Shown: positions 7,284 to 16,468, numbered from the stretch's first letter. The stretch is 51,987 bases of DNA from Muribaculaceae bacterium (GCA_009775365.1 VSPM01000013.1:1-51987); one strand, 5' to 3'. Numbers and translations are program-made. The notes: generated by a model from the sequence alone, not told the origin.

Positions 7284-8897
7284 TCATTTATATAGCCTTT
7301 CACGAGCGGCGGCAACTTTTTCATCTGTGATGTAGTCGTCATAATCCATCATTTTGTCGATGATTCCGTTTGGCGTGAGCTCTATGACGCGGTTGCATAC
7401 TGTCTGAATAAACTCGTGGTCGTGGCTCGACATTAGAATAACACCTTTGAAAGCCTGCAAAGTGTTGTTGAAAGCCTGGATAGACTCAAGGTCGAGGTGG
7501 TTTGTCGGAGAATCCAGCACAAGAGTGTTGGCGTCAGTGAGCATCATTCTTGCAATCATGCATCTGATTTTTTCACCGCCGGAAAGCACGCTCGCTTTTT
7601 TTAGCACCTCTTCACCGCTGAAAAGCATTTTGCCAAGGAATCCTTTCAGATATATCTCGGAAGAATCTTTGCTGTATTGGCAAAGCCAGTCAACAAGGTT
7701 GAGGTCTGTTTCAAAGAAGCTGTTATTGTCGAGGGGGAGATATGCGTTTGTTATGGTCTGGCCCCAGTCGAAAGTTCCGGCATCGGCGTTTCTGTTGCCC
7801 ATTATGATTTCAAAAAGAGCAGTCATTGCACGTGGGTCACGGCTGAGGAATGCCACTTTGTCGCCCTTTTCGATTTGGAAGTTGACATCATTAAATAAGA
7901 CCTCTCCGTCTACCGATGCTTTCAGCCCTTTCACTTCAAGAATCTTGTTGCCGACTTCACGGTTAGGAGTGAAAATAATGCCCGGATACCTTCGAGAAGA
8001 TGGCTGAATCTCCTCCACGTTGAGTTTCTCAAGCATTTTCTTTCGGCTTGTGGTCTGCTTGCTCTTAGCCACATTGGCACTGAAACGCTGAATGAATTCG
8101 AGAAGTTCTTTTCTTTTCTCTTCCGCTTTTTTATTTGCAGCCTGCTGCTGGCGGAGCGCAAGTTGAGAAGACTGATACCAGAAACTATAGTTGCCGGCAA
8201 ACAGGGAGATTTTGTTGTAGTCTATGTCGAGAGTGTGTGTGCTGACTGCATCAAGGAAGTGTCGGTCGTGGCTCACTACGAGCACAGTGTTTTCAAAGTT
8301 TGCAAGATAGTTTTCAAGCCAGCTCACAGTCTCAAGGTCAAGGTCGTTTGTGGGCTCGTCAAGCAAAAGGTTGTCGGGGTTTCCAAACAAAGCTTTGGCA
8401 AGGAGAACCCTCACCTTTTCATTGGCGCTCATATCTTTCATGAGCATATAGTGGCGGTCTTCCTTTATTCCGAGTCCGCTAAGCAAAGCAGCTGCATCGC
8501 TTTCCGCATTCCAGCCTTCAAGTTCAGCAAACTTTTCTTCAAGTTCAGCCGCTTTTATGCCGTCGGCGTCTGAGAAGTCGGGCTTTGCATACAGGGCGTC
8601 TTTTTCCTGCATTATGTTCCATAGAACGGTGTGTCCTCTGAGCACGGTTTCAATAACGGTGCAATCATCAAATTCAAAGTGGTCCTGGCTCAGAACAGAG
8701 AGGCGTTCGCCCGGGCCAAATGTGACTGTGCCGTGAGTGGGGGACAGCTGCCCCGACAGGATTCTCATAAGAGTGGATTTCCCGGCACCGTTAGCACCGA
8801 TTATGCCATAACAGTTGCCATGTGTGAAAGTTAGGTTTACATCAGAAAACAGAGTGCGTTTTCCGAATTGCATACCGAGGTTATTGACCTGTATCAT
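7284..8897 (-). CDS. ABC-F ATPase, YbiT-like
   Basis: The product (537 aa) is a cytosolic two-domain ABC-F protein of the ribosome-associated type. Domain 1 has Walker A GANGAGKST near residue 36, the signature region reads MSANEKVRV instead of LSGGQ, and Walker B is LLLDEPTNDLD. An arm/linker rich in Lys and Gln joins the domains (residues 240-300). Domain 2 has SVLSGGEKIRC but its Walker A region is degenerate (FLSRDPRAMT), and its Walker B reads VLDSPTNHLD, with serine in place of the catalytic glutamate. E. coli YbiT also has a divergent first signature, which supports this subfamily. It starts 28 bases from a good promoter and is followed by the Dabb gene. Confidence 0.88.
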   Translation of the reverse strand: MIQVNNLGMQFGKRTLFSDVNLTFTHGNCYGIIGANGAGKSTLMRILSGQLSPTHGTVTFGPGERLSVLSQDHFEFDDCTVIETVLRGHTVLWNIMQEKDALYAKPDFSDADGIKAAELEEKFAELEGWNAESDAAALLSGLGIKEDRHYMLMKDMSANEKVRVLLAKALFGNPDNLLLDEPTNDLDLETVSWLENYLANFENTVLVVSHDRHFLDAVSTHTLDIDYNKISLFAGNYSFWYQSSQLALRQQQAANKKAEEKRKELLEFIQRFSANVAKSKQTTSRKKMLEKLNVEEIQPSSRRYPGIIFTPNREVGNKILEVKGLKASVDGEVLFNDVNFQIEKGDKVAFLSRDPRAMTALFEIIMGNRNADAGTFDWGQTITNAYLPLDNNSFFETDLNLVDWLCQYSKDSSEIYLKGFLGKMLFSGEEVLKKASVLSGGEKIRCMIARMMLTDANTLVLDSPTNHLDLESIQAFNNTLQAFKGVILMSSHDHEFIQTVCNRVIELTPNGIIDKMMDYDDYITDEKVAAARERLYK

Positions 8898-8931
8898 TTT
8901 TATATATTATCAAAATCTACGAAAACAGGTG

Positions 8932-8963
8932 CAAAATTACTCAATTCATTTTACATAGGCAAG
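8932..8963 (-). promoter_or_regulatory. Promoter for the YbiT-like/Dabb operon
   Basis: Read on the minus strand: CTTG at 8963-8960, a 20-base spacer, then TAATTTTG at 8939-8932. Transcription would start near 8925, about 28 bases before the start codon. Confidence 0.7.
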
Positions 8964-9013
8964 TTGGCAGATTCCTCTTTTGCAGTTTCGTGACGCTGTT
9001 TTGAGTATTATAT

Positions 9014-10105
9014 TCATTTATGCCTTCTTGGAACATTGACATTGTGGCGGTCGAATATTTTTTGAGCGCCTCTGTCGAATATGTCCCAATGGGCCTTCTG
9101 TGATGCCGGGATCTTTTCGGGCATCCATGACGGCACCACCATAAAATTGGATTTCTCTCCCTCCGGTTTGGCGGAAAAGAAAGTGTCATAGTCTGCGTGG
9201 CTGAATCTGGCTTTCCCGTCGGAGTCTCTTACTATTGTGGCTCTGACTAACGCCCCTCCTCTCGTATCGGCCGTCTTCATGTTCGAAATGAAGTTCCCAA
9301 GCGAATACACAATCAGCACATCTTTATTCTCTTTTTCATTGTGAACCACTTTCATTGGCTGAATGACATGAGGGTGACCTCCTATTATCATGTCGACCCC
9401 TTGCTCTACAAGGAAATCTGCAAGAGAGCGTTGCGAAGCATTTTCAAGCAACACATATTCGATTCCCCAATGCATCGTGACAACAACAATCTCAGCTCCG
9501 GAATCTCTTGTGATTGAAATCTCTTTTTTCATTTTATCGCGGTCGATAAGTGATATTTCTGCACCGTCTCGAGGTTCAATTCCGTTTGTGCCGTAAGTGT
9601 AGTTGAGAAACCCGACCTTGAATCCATTGATGTTTTTGATAAACGGAACAAGCGAGTCTCTTTGCGCAGCATCGTGATATGTGCCTATATGGTCAAGTCC
9701 AATGTCGTCAAGTGCCGACAAAGTTCTTCTTGCTGCCTTGTCTCTTCTGTCGAGGCAATGGTTGTTAGCTGTCAGCATGAGGTCGAATCCTGCGTCTCTC
9801 AGAGCTTCGGCATAAGAGTCAGGCGCGCTGAAGCAAGGGTAGCCGGAATAATCGGGTCCTCCTCCGAGCGGGACTTCAAGATTTGCCACCGCATAGTCGG
9901 CCTTGAGAATTTCAGGGGCTATGAGTGAGAAACAGTCATCATAATTGTATTGAGTTCCTCCCCCAAGCATTTTTGCCCTGTCGAGCTGGGCCTGGTGCTG
10001 CATGGCGTCGCCTACAAAAAGGAGCTCCGCCTTAGGGGCGGAGCCAATAGAATCGGCCCCTGTCAGAAATGAAATGAGGCTGAATAAAAGAATCTGGAAT
10101 GTCAT
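9014..10105 (-). CDS. CapA family metallophosphoesterase-like protein, secreted
   Basis: The product (363 aa) has an N-terminal hydrophobic export segment (MTFQILLFSLISFLTG). It carries the CapA/PgsA metallophosphoesterase signature in order: LLFVGDAMQH, NLEVPLGG, TANNHCLDR, VVTMHWGIEY and GGHPHVIQPM, the metal-binding Asp, Asn and His residues of the fold. Named members take part in poly-gamma-glutamate capsule retention, but most Bacteroidales copies stand without other capsule genes, as here, so the substrate is unknown. It follows the DUF4270 gene by 50 bases on the same strand. Confidence 0.88.
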   Translation of the reverse strand: MTFQILLFSLISFLTGADSIGSAPKAELLFVGDAMQHQAQLDRAKMLGGGTQYNYDDCFSLIAPEILKADYAVANLEVPLGGGPDYSGYPCFSAPDSYAEALRDAGFDLMLTANNHCLDRRDKAARRTLSALDDIGLDHIGTYHDAAQRDSLVPFIKNINGFKVGFLNYTYGTNGIEPRDGAEISLIDRDKMKKEISITRDSGAEIVVVTMHWGIEYVLLENASQRSLADFLVEQGVDMIIGGHPHVIQPMKVVHNEKENKDVLIVYSLGNFISNMKTADTRGGALVRATIVRDSDGKARFSHADYDTFFSAKPEGEKSNFMVVPSWMPEKIPASQKAHWDIFDRGAQKIFDRHNVNVPRRHK

Positions 10106-10155
10106 GAAAATGTTATTTCAAACGGTAGAAGAATGATTACGTCTGATTTAATATG

Positions 10156-11592
10156 TCACTTAATCACCTGGGATGTGAATGAGAACACAATCATAGCCTT
10201 CTCAGTGTGAAGGCGTGTCATGGTAGGCTTTATTGTGTAGGGCGTACACTTGGTGACGTATGTTCCTACTACCTGTCCATAATAGTTTTTCTCAGTTTCG
10301 GTCGTTATGTTGACCGGCACTACCGTGAATTCCACATCTTCATCTGTAATCTCTTTCTTGTCAAGAATGTCAAGAATATACGCACGCATTGACGAGAATG
10401 CGTATTGTTTCTTTTCGGCATCATAGTTGGCAGTGAAAGAGGTCACGTTGTCGGGAAGCTTGTTTTTCGCGAAGAAATTTTCCACTTCTGAAGATTTGAT
10501 GAGCAAAAGGCTTGGAGCTGTGCCTATGTTGAAATCATTCTCAACCTGTTCTGCAGGAATCGACATCGTAAGGTTGCTCACCATCGAGAGATTGAAATCT
10601 CCATTGTTGTATTTCTCTACTATTTCTTTAGCAGGAAATCTGAAAGAAGTGTTGTAGCCTCCCGGTGTTGTGACTACTGTCTCTCCACGCGCAACCATGT
10701 CTTTAATGTGGTTTGACATTTTGTAAGAGATGTTGTTGCTGCTGAGCACTTCAGGCGAAATTGAGAATGGGAATACAGAATCCCTGGCATGAGTAACGGT
10801 TGTTACTTTCTCGCCATCGACATCAGTGGTTTGCTCTTTGAGATGATAATAATACACAACAAAGTAAAGGCTTTGCACATTTCCTACGCAACCTTTCCCG
10901 AATCCGGAATTTACGAATATGCCCGGCATGTATTGTGCGAATGTCTGTGGCCATTGGAAAACAGACGGGTTGTCGCGATACTGCCGGAATATTTCCTGTC
11001 CGTATGATTTAGGAAGGTCTATTGCGATATCGACAAACTTGGTGGCCGGCTTGTCTTTATTGTAGAAAAACAGAGAGTCGCTATAGCAGATATTTGATAA
11101 GGTGAAACTCTTGGTGCCCAGCGGAGAAGAAGGGTCGTAATATCCGGCCGGGTCGAAATTGTTAGTTATGCCGGAGGGGAGCTGCTTTGTGAGAGCGTAG
11201 ACAGACACTTTCTGAGGGGCGAGAGAATCTCCGGTAAGATCGCCACGCGGCACACTCATAATAATCTTGCAAGAGTCTACTCTGTCTGGAGCTGAGAGGG
11301 AGTCGGGAACGTTTAAGCCCGAAGCGCACATGAGCCTCGTCACGAAAGAGCAGTTGAGGTCGCCATATTCGGGCACATTTAAATTTCCCAGAAGAAGGTT
11401 TCCTGAGCGTGCGTCGAAATCTTTTTGATCGATTGGAGTAGCATGCAAATCGAAAGTAAGGGAGTCAATCGTGATGTTCACTTCGCCGGTTGACAGCGAT
11501 GGCCCGATTTTGTTTTCGTCGTCGTCGCAAGCCACAGCCAAAGAGGCTAATGCAAAAGCGGCAAAGGGAAGAGACAGAAGTGTTGACTTCAT
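10156..11592 (-). CDS. DUF4270 family lipoprotein
   Basis: The product (478 aa) starts with a lipoprotein signal (SLPFAAFALASLAVAC) followed by an acidic DDDENK stretch. In Bacteroidetes an acidic run after the lipid cysteine is a known surface-export signal, so this is probably a surface-exposed lipoprotein. The following sequence (IGPSLSTGEVNITIDSLTF) is typical of DUF4270, a large Bacteroidales family of unknown function. The ATG at 11592 is preferred to the upstream TTG at 11598. It sits 45 bases after the starch-synthase-domain gene, an arrangement I recall as conserved in Bacteroides next to panC/panD. Confidence 0.85.
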   Translation of the reverse strand: MKSTLLSLPFAAFALASLAVACDDDENKIGPSLSTGEVNITIDSLTFDLHATPIDQKDFDARSGNLLLGNLNVPEYGDLNCSFVTRLMCASGLNVPDSLSAPDRVDSCKIIMSVPRGDLTGDSLAPQKVSVYALTKQLPSGITNNFDPAGYYDPSSPLGTKSFTLSNICYSDSLFFYNKDKPATKFVDIAIDLPKSYGQEIFRQYRDNPSVFQWPQTFAQYMPGIFVNSGFGKGCVGNVQSLYFVVYYYHLKEQTTDVDGEKVTTVTHARDSVFPFSISPEVLSSNNISYKMSNHIKDMVARGETVVTTPGGYNTSFRFPAKEIVEKYNNGDFNLSMVSNLTMSIPAEQVENDFNIGTAPSLLLIKSSEVENFFAKNKLPDNVTSFTANYDAEKKQYAFSSMRAYILDILDKKEITDEDVEFTVVPVNITTETEKNYYGQVVGTYVTKCTPYTIKPTMTRLHTEKAMIVFSFTSQVIK

Positions 11593-11637
11593 ATGCAATA
11601 TTGGGAATTCAGATGAGGTATAAAAATGAAAATAATG

Positions 11638-12444
11638 TCAGAGCGATTTGTAAAAATCCTCATAAGCGGCCGGAGCCGACTCAAGATCGTTGACAACGAT
11701 AAAGGGCTTTCCGGAGGCCTTGACATATTCGAGCAAATCCGGCGACACGTCAGGGTCGTTGATAATCACTGCATGAGAGAAATCAATTGCCATGCGGTGA
11801 AGCATGTCTGTGTCGGGATTTAGAGAGGAGAATTTTTTGAGGTCTCTCTGAGAGAATCCGTCAGCTTTCAGTTTTGTGAGTATTCTCTGGTCAACCTGTG
11901 TAGATATTTTACCGGGGAGTACAGAGTAGACCACTTTTGTGCCTTTGAATGAAGGGTCGTCGCCATACATTCTTTTCAGATACATAGGCACGAGGGCTGT
12001 AATCCATCCTGAACAATGCATGATTTTAGGATCCCATCGCAATTTCTTTGCTGTTTCCATGGTGCCCCTTGCGAAAAAAATAGCGCGTTCATCGTTGTCG
12101 GCGCGATTGCTGCCCACAGCATCTTCATCTTCATCAAGTTTTTGAAAAAAATCATCGTTTTCAATGAAATACACTTGGATTCTTGATGGTTGGAGCGACG
12201 CTACTTTAATGATAAGAGGATGATCGTTGTCGTCAATGATAATGTTCATTCCCGAAAGGCGTATCACCTCGTGAAGCTGATTTCTGCGCTCGTTGACAGC
12301 TCCGAATTTGGGCATGAAAGTTCTCACCTCGTACCCCTTTTCCTGCATGGTCTGGGGAAGGTTTTTTCCGAGTGAAGAGAGAGGTGAAGACGGGAGATAA
12401 GGTGCAATCTCCTGGCTGATGAAGAGTATACGTTTATTTGTCAT
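11638..12444 (-). CDS. Glycogen/starch synthase N-terminal (GT5) domain protein
   Basis: The product (268 aa from the ATG at 12444) matches only the N-terminal ADP-glucose synthase catalytic domain: KRILFISQEIAPYLPSSPLSSLGKNLP, the GYEVRTFMPKFGAVNERR block, and the HCSGWITALVPMYLK segment. A full glycogen synthase is about 480 aa, with a second Rossmann domain holding part of the active site. That half is missing here and the downstream gene does not supply it, so classical synthase activity is doubtful. The usual KTGGL loop that binds ADP-glucose reads PSSPLSSLG. It is divergent from panC and followed by DUF4270 and CapA genes. Confidence 0.82.
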   Translation of the reverse strand: MTNKRILFISQEIAPYLPSSPLSSLGKNLPQTMQEKGYEVRTFMPKFGAVNERRNQLHEVIRLSGMNIIIDDNDHPLIIKVASLQPSRIQVYFIENDDFFQKLDEDEDAVGSNRADNDERAIFFARGTMETAKKLRWDPKIMHCSGWITALVPMYLKRMYGDDPSFKGTKVVYSVLPGKISTQVDQRILTKLKADGFSQRDLKKFSSLNPDTDMLHRMAIDFSHAVIINDPDVSPDLLEYVKASGKPFIVVNDLESAPAAYEDFYKSL

Positions 12445-12539
12445 GCTACTTGAATTCTGCCGGCACACATGCCGGAGGAAATGTGTCGAAAAAATCAGAC
12501 GGCATCGCCACGCGGCCATAATGCCGGCTAAAGAATATG

Positions 12540-12573
12540 CAAAGTTAATAAAAATTTCAGAGGTAGCTGCAAA
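12540..12573 (-). promoter_or_regulatory. Probable promoter for the GT5-domain gene
   Basis: On the minus strand TTTG (12573-12570) and TAACTTTG (12547-12540) are 22 bases apart, slightly longer than the usual 19-21. The start codon lies about 95 bases downstream. Confidence 0.5.
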
Positions 12574-12639
12574 AAGAGGAGTGCAAACGATGTTTTTTAA
12601 ATATCTTTAATATGTGTGGCATATTTTTCAATGAAGAGG

Positions 12640-12671
12640 TTGGGGAGATTATGAAGTTTTCATTAATTTTG
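12640..12671 (+). promoter_or_regulatory. Promoter for panC-panD
   Basis: TTGG at 12640-12643, a 20-base spacer, and TAATTTTG at 12664-12671. The expected start near 12678 leaves a leader of about 35 bases before panC. Confidence 0.7.
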
Positions 12672-12713
12672 CAGTCTGAAAAGAATTGAACCCTAAAACC
12701 AGATATAAGGGCA

Positions 12714-13577
12714 ATGAAAATATTAAGAAAAGTCAGCGAAGTAGCCGACTATGTGGCCGAGCAAAGAGGCCGAGGGGCATCAGTGGGTCTTGTCCCCACT
12801 ATGGGTGCGCTTCATGAGGGTCATCTTTCTCTTGTGGAAAGAGCCGTGGCAGAGAATGGAGTGGCTATTGTCAGCGTGTTTGTCAATCCCACCCAGTTTA
12901 ATAATTCTGAAGATCTTGCCTCGTATCCGCGAAAAGAGGAGGAAGATTTCAAGATGCTTGCCGAAGCCGGAACGGCGGCTGTGTTTGCGCCGTCGGTAGA
13001 GGAGATATACCCTGACGGCACAGAAGGCCCGAGCCATAAGTTTGAACTTGGAAAGGCGGCAGAAGTGATGGAGGGTCTTTACCGTCCCGGTCATTTCCAG
13101 GGTGTAGCTCAGATTGTGAGTCTGTTGTTTAGAATCGTCACTCCCGACAGGGCTTATTTCGGGGAGAAAGATTTTCAGCAGATAGCTGTGATTCGCAACA
13201 TGATTAAGAGCGAAGGCATAGATGTTGAGATTGTGGCCTGCCCGATAAAACGAGCTTCTGACGGCCTGGCCCTGTCAAGCCGCAACGCGCTTTTGAGCAA
13301 AGAGCAGCGAGCGATAGCTCCGGAGATTCATGCGGCACTGAAGGACAGTGTGGCTTATAGTCTGGATCATTCTGTGAGGGCTACTCATGACACGGTAGTG
13401 GAGCGGATTGACGCAATCCCCGGCATGAAGGTTGAATATTTTGAAATAGTCGATGCCCGCACTCTTGAATCGATTGAAGAATGGGAAGAGTCGCCATGGG
13501 TGGTTGGCTGTATTACTGTGTATTGCGGGAAAGTAAGGCTAATCGACAACATAGCCTATCGTGTTCCAAAAGAATAA
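12714..13577 (+). CDS. panC: Pantothenate synthetase
   Basis: The product (287 aa) is full length. It condenses D-pantoate with beta-alanine using ATP (through a pantoyl-adenylate) to give pantothenate, the coenzyme A precursor. Visible motifs are the ATP-binding VPTMGALHEGHLSL near residues 28-41 (HxGH type), FVNPTQF, the YPRKEE segment, FGEKDFQQ and the KMSKS-like LALSSRN. panD, which supplies beta-alanine, starts four bases downstream, so both steps sit in one operon. A Bacteroidetes promoter lies about 45 bases upstream. Confidence 0.97.
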   Translation: MKILRKVSEVADYVAEQRGRGASVGLVPTMGALHEGHLSLVERAVAENGVAIVSVFVNPTQFNNSEDLASYPRKEEEDFKMLAEAGTAAVFAPSVEEIYPDGTEGPSHKFELGKAAEVMEGLYRPGHFQGVAQIVSLLFRIVTPDRAYFGEKDFQQIAVIRNMIKSEGIDVEIVACPIKRASDGLALSSRNALLSKEQRAIAPEIHAALKDSVAYSLDHSVRATHDTVVERIDAIPGMKVEYFEIVDARTLESIEEWEESPWVVGCITVYCGKVRLIDNIAYRVPKE

Positions 13578-13581
13578 AGAG

Positions 13582-13929
13582 ATGCTTATAGAAATGATGA
13601 AATCTAAGATTCACCGAGTGACAGTGACAGAGGCGAATCTTAACTATATCGGCAGTATCACAATCGACAGGGCGCTCCTCAGGGCAGCAAACATCCTTGA
13701 GGGAGAACGCGTCTGGATTGTAGACAACAATAATGGCGAGAGGTTTGACACCTATACAATAGGAGGTGAAGAGGGCAGCGGGGTGATATGCCTCAATGGC
13801 GCTGCGGCCCGCAAGGTCCAGCCGGGCGACGTGGTGATAATAATCGCCTATGCCCAGCTCACTCCCGAGGAGGCTGTAAACCATAAGCCGACTGTGATAT
13901 TCCCCGACACAGCCACCAACAGGCTGTGA
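13582..13929 (+). CDS. panD: Aspartate 1-decarboxylase
   Basis: The product (115 aa) makes beta-alanine from L-aspartate and is a pyruvoyl enzyme made by self-cleavage of a proenzyme. The cleavage site Gly24-Ser25 is visible in NYIGSIT; Ser25 becomes the pyruvoyl group. TEANLNYIG and the ARKVQPGDVVIIIAYA segment are typical of the family. The ATG at 13582 gives the normal start MLIEMMKSKIHRV; an upstream in-frame GTG at 13561 would overlap panC and add seven residues that the family lacks. Confidence 0.97.
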   Translation: MLIEMMKSKIHRVTVTEANLNYIGSITIDRALLRAANILEGERVWIVDNNNGERFDTYTIGGEEGSGVICLNGAAARKVQPGDVVIIIAYAQLTPEEAVNHKPTVIFPDTATNRL

Positions 13930-14006
13930 ACAATTCTCCAGGCACAGGCCGCCTCACCCGTCGGCGCCGAGCGGGAGATAAACACACATTCTTGTAAAAA
14001 GTAATT

Positions 14007-15356
14007 ATGTTCAAAAACTTATCAGACCGGCTTGAGCGGTCGTTCAAGATACTCAAGGGCGAGGGACGTATAACGGAAATCAACATTGCGGAAACATTGA
14101 AAGATGTGCGCCGCGCGTTGCTTGACGCCGATGTCAACTATAAGGTGGCCAAGACTTTTACCGACACCGTAAAACAGAAGGCGCTTGGCCAGAATGTGAT
14201 CAATGCCCTGAAGCCTAAAGAATTGATGATTAAGATTGTGCATGACGAACTGACAACTCTTATGGGTGGTCAGGAAACACCGCTCAATCTTTCGGGCAAT
14301 CCAGCGGTGATTCTCATGTCGGGTCTGCAAGGTTCCGGCAAGACCACTTTTTCCGGCAAACTTGCAAAAAAACTGAAATCATCTAAAGGCAAACGTCCGT
14401 TGCTTGTGGCTGCCGACGTCTATAGGCCGGCGGCTATAGAGCAGTTGAAGGTGCTTGGCGAAAGCATCGGTGTGCCTGTTTATACAGAAGATGGCAATAA
14501 AAATCCGGTAGAGATCGCTCTTAACGGCATAGCCGAGGCAAAGCGCAATCATTTAGACCTGGTTGTGATTGACACGGCGGGCCGACTTGCTGTTGACGAA
14601 GAGATGATGCGCGAGATTGCGGCAATCAAAGATGCCGTCAGGCCTCATGAGACACTTTTCGTGGTTGACTCAATGACGGGTCAGGATGCAGTAAACACGG
14701 CCAAGGAGTTTAACGACCGTCTTAATTTCGACGGTGTTGTGCTTACAAAACTTGACGGCGACACCCGTGGCGGTGCGGCCCTTTCAATCCGCTCTGTCGT
14801 AGACAAGCCAATAAAGTTTATAGGCACGGGAGAAAAGCTTGAAGATCTTCAGGAGTTTAACCCTGAGGGTATGGCAAGCCGTATCCTTGGCATGGGCGAC
14901 ATCGTGGAACTGGCGAAAAGAGCGCAGGAACTCTATGACCAGAAAGAGGCGGAGCGTCTTCAGGAGAAAATTAAGAAAAACAAATTTGATTTTGAAGACT
15001 TCCTCAACCAGATTCATCAGATAAAGAAGATGGGCAACATCAAGGAGCTTGCTTCCATGATTCCCGGTGTAGGGAAAGTTATAAAGGATATAGACATTGA
15101 TGACTCTGCGTTCAATTCGATAGAGGCGATGATCAACTCTATGACTCCCTACGAGCGACACAATCCCGAGATTCTTAACGCCTCAAGAAGGAAGCGTATA
15201 GCTAAGGGTTCCGGCACATCGCTTCAGGCTGTAAATAAATTTATAAAGCAGTTTGAAGACACAAGGAAGATGATGCGAGCAGCCTCAAATATGAAGAATC
15301 CTATGAAGATGATGAATCAGCTCAAGCAGGCACGTTCCCAGCAGCGCCGATTCTGA
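14007..15356 (+). CDS. ffh: Signal recognition particle GTPase Ffh (SRP54)
   Basis: The product (449 aa) is full length and carries the N domain, the GTPase G domain and the methionine-rich M domain that binds signal peptides and 4.5S RNA. Motifs: G1 GLQGSGKTTF near residue 108, the DVYRPAAIEQL insertion region, DTAGR near 190 and TKLDGDTRGG near 248. The M domain runs from about 300 to the end, with the RRKRIAKGSGTS RNA-binding helix and a closing methionine-rich tail. It lies 77 bases after panD on the same strand and ends at a strong bidirectional terminator. Confidence 0.98.
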   Translation: MFKNLSDRLERSFKILKGEGRITEINIAETLKDVRRALLDADVNYKVAKTFTDTVKQKALGQNVINALKPKELMIKIVHDELTTLMGGQETPLNLSGNPAVILMSGLQGSGKTTFSGKLAKKLKSSKGKRPLLVAADVYRPAAIEQLKVLGESIGVPVYTEDGNKNPVEIALNGIAEAKRNHLDLVVIDTAGRLAVDEEMMREIAAIKDAVRPHETLFVVDSMTGQDAVNTAKEFNDRLNFDGVVLTKLDGDTRGGAALSIRSVVDKPIKFIGTGEKLEDLQEFNPEGMASRILGMGDIVELAKRAQELYDQKEAERLQEKIKKNKFDFEDFLNQIHQIKKMGNIKELASMIPGVGKVIKDIDIDDSAFNSIEAMINSMTPYERHNPEILNASRRKRIAKGSGTSLQAVNKFIKQFEDTRKMMRAASNMKNPMKMMNQLKQARSQQRRF

Positions 15357-15383
15357 CGTGATGCACATAATTGAAAAAACATC

Positions 15384-15427
15384 AAATAAAAAAGAAGGAA
15401 TCACCGGTGATTCCTTCTTTTTTATTT
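15384..15427. terminator. Bidirectional terminator between ffh and galE
   Basis: A near loop-less inverted repeat centred on ACCGGT at about 15405: GAAGGAATCACC pairs with GGTGATTCCTTC and is flanked by A and T runs, so it can terminate transcription from both sides. Confidence 0.9.
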
Positions 15428-15442
15428 GACTGAAAAACTAAT

Positions 15443-16468
15443 TCATTTTTTCGACACATTGCATTGCCATGCCCATGCGTTGCGCATGGTGTCCTTGATG
15501 TCGGCTTCAGCTGTCCATCCAAGAACTTCATTTGCCTTTTTTGGCTCAGCCCAGATTTTTTCAATGTCTCCTGCGCGGCGCGGGCCGATTTTATGAGGCA
15601 CCGGCACTCCTGTGGCAGTTTCAAAGGCATTGATAAGCTCAAGCACAGAAAGTCCATTGCCTGTTCCGAGATTGAAAATCTCGACAGCATCGGTTCCGGT
15701 GTTTTCAAGCATTCTCTTCATTGCGATTACATGAGCCTTGGCAAGGTCTACAACGTCGATATAGTCGCGGATGCAGCTGCCGTCGGGAGTGTTGTAGTCA
15801 TCGCCAAACACGGTGAGTTCTTTACGAATGCCTGCGGCGGTCTGAGTGAGATAGGGCACAAGGTTCTGCGGCACACCGAGGGGAAGCTCTCCGATAAGTG
15901 CAGACGGATGTGAGCCAATGGGATTGAAATATCGAAGCAAGATGCTTTTGATGGGGGCGCCGCTTTTTATATAATCTTCTATTATTTCCTCAGAAATCTG
16001 CTTTGTGTTGCCATAGGGAGATGTTGCGGGCTTGATAGGAGCCGTTTCGTCTATAGGGTTCATGTCCGGCTCTCCGTAAACTGTGCATGATGAAGAGAAC
16101 ACGATTCCCTTGACGTCAAACTCAGGCATGAGTTCGAGAAGGTTGATGAGGGTGTTGAGATTGTTGCGATAATACAAAAGGGGCTTTTGCACGCTTTCAC
16201 CCACTGCCTTAGAAGCGGCAAAGTTGATTATGCCCTTGATTCCAGGGTGTTGTCTAAAGAGCATGCGAAGGGTTTCGATGTCTGTGCAGTCACCTTTTAC
16301 AAATGCCGGGCGAACGCCTGAAATTTTTTCAATTCCATCAAGAACCGTCTCATTGCTATTGGAGAGATTGTCGATGATGACAACATCATACCCTGCATTC
16401 TGCAGCTCCACAGTGGTGTGAGATCCGATATATCCGGTTCCGCCTGTGACAAGAATTTTTTCTTTCAT
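15443..16468 (-). CDS. galE: UDP-glucose 4-epimerase
   Basis: The product (341 aa from the ATG at 16468) interconverts UDP-glucose and UDP-galactose with bound NAD. The Rossmann motif VTGGTGYIGSH is at residues 6-16. The catalytic pair is visible as Ser-Ser-Cys-Thr (FSSSCTVYG) and YxxxK in SPYGNTK. RYFNPIGSHPSALIGE and the closing RRAGDIEKIWAEP block are standard for GalE. An in-frame ATG at 16513 would add 15 residues that overlap the preceding gene and that the family lacks. It follows the sugar nucleotidyltransferase gene by 10 bases, so the two probably supply activated sugars together. Confidence 0.95.
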   Translation of the reverse strand: MKEKILVTGGTGYIGSHTTVELQNAGYDVVIIDNLSNSNETVLDGIEKISGVRPAFVKGDCTDIETLRMLFRQHPGIKGIINFAASKAVGESVQKPLLYYRNNLNTLINLLELMPEFDVKGIVFSSSCTVYGEPDMNPIDETAPIKPATSPYGNTKQISEEIIEDYIKSGAPIKSILLRYFNPIGSHPSALIGELPLGVPQNLVPYLTQTAAGIRKELTVFGDDYNTPDGSCIRDYIDVVDLAKAHVIAMKRMLENTGTDAVEIFNLGTGNGLSVLELINAFETATGVPVPHKIGPRRAGDIEKIWAEPKKANEVLGWTAEADIKDTMRNAWAWQCNVSKK

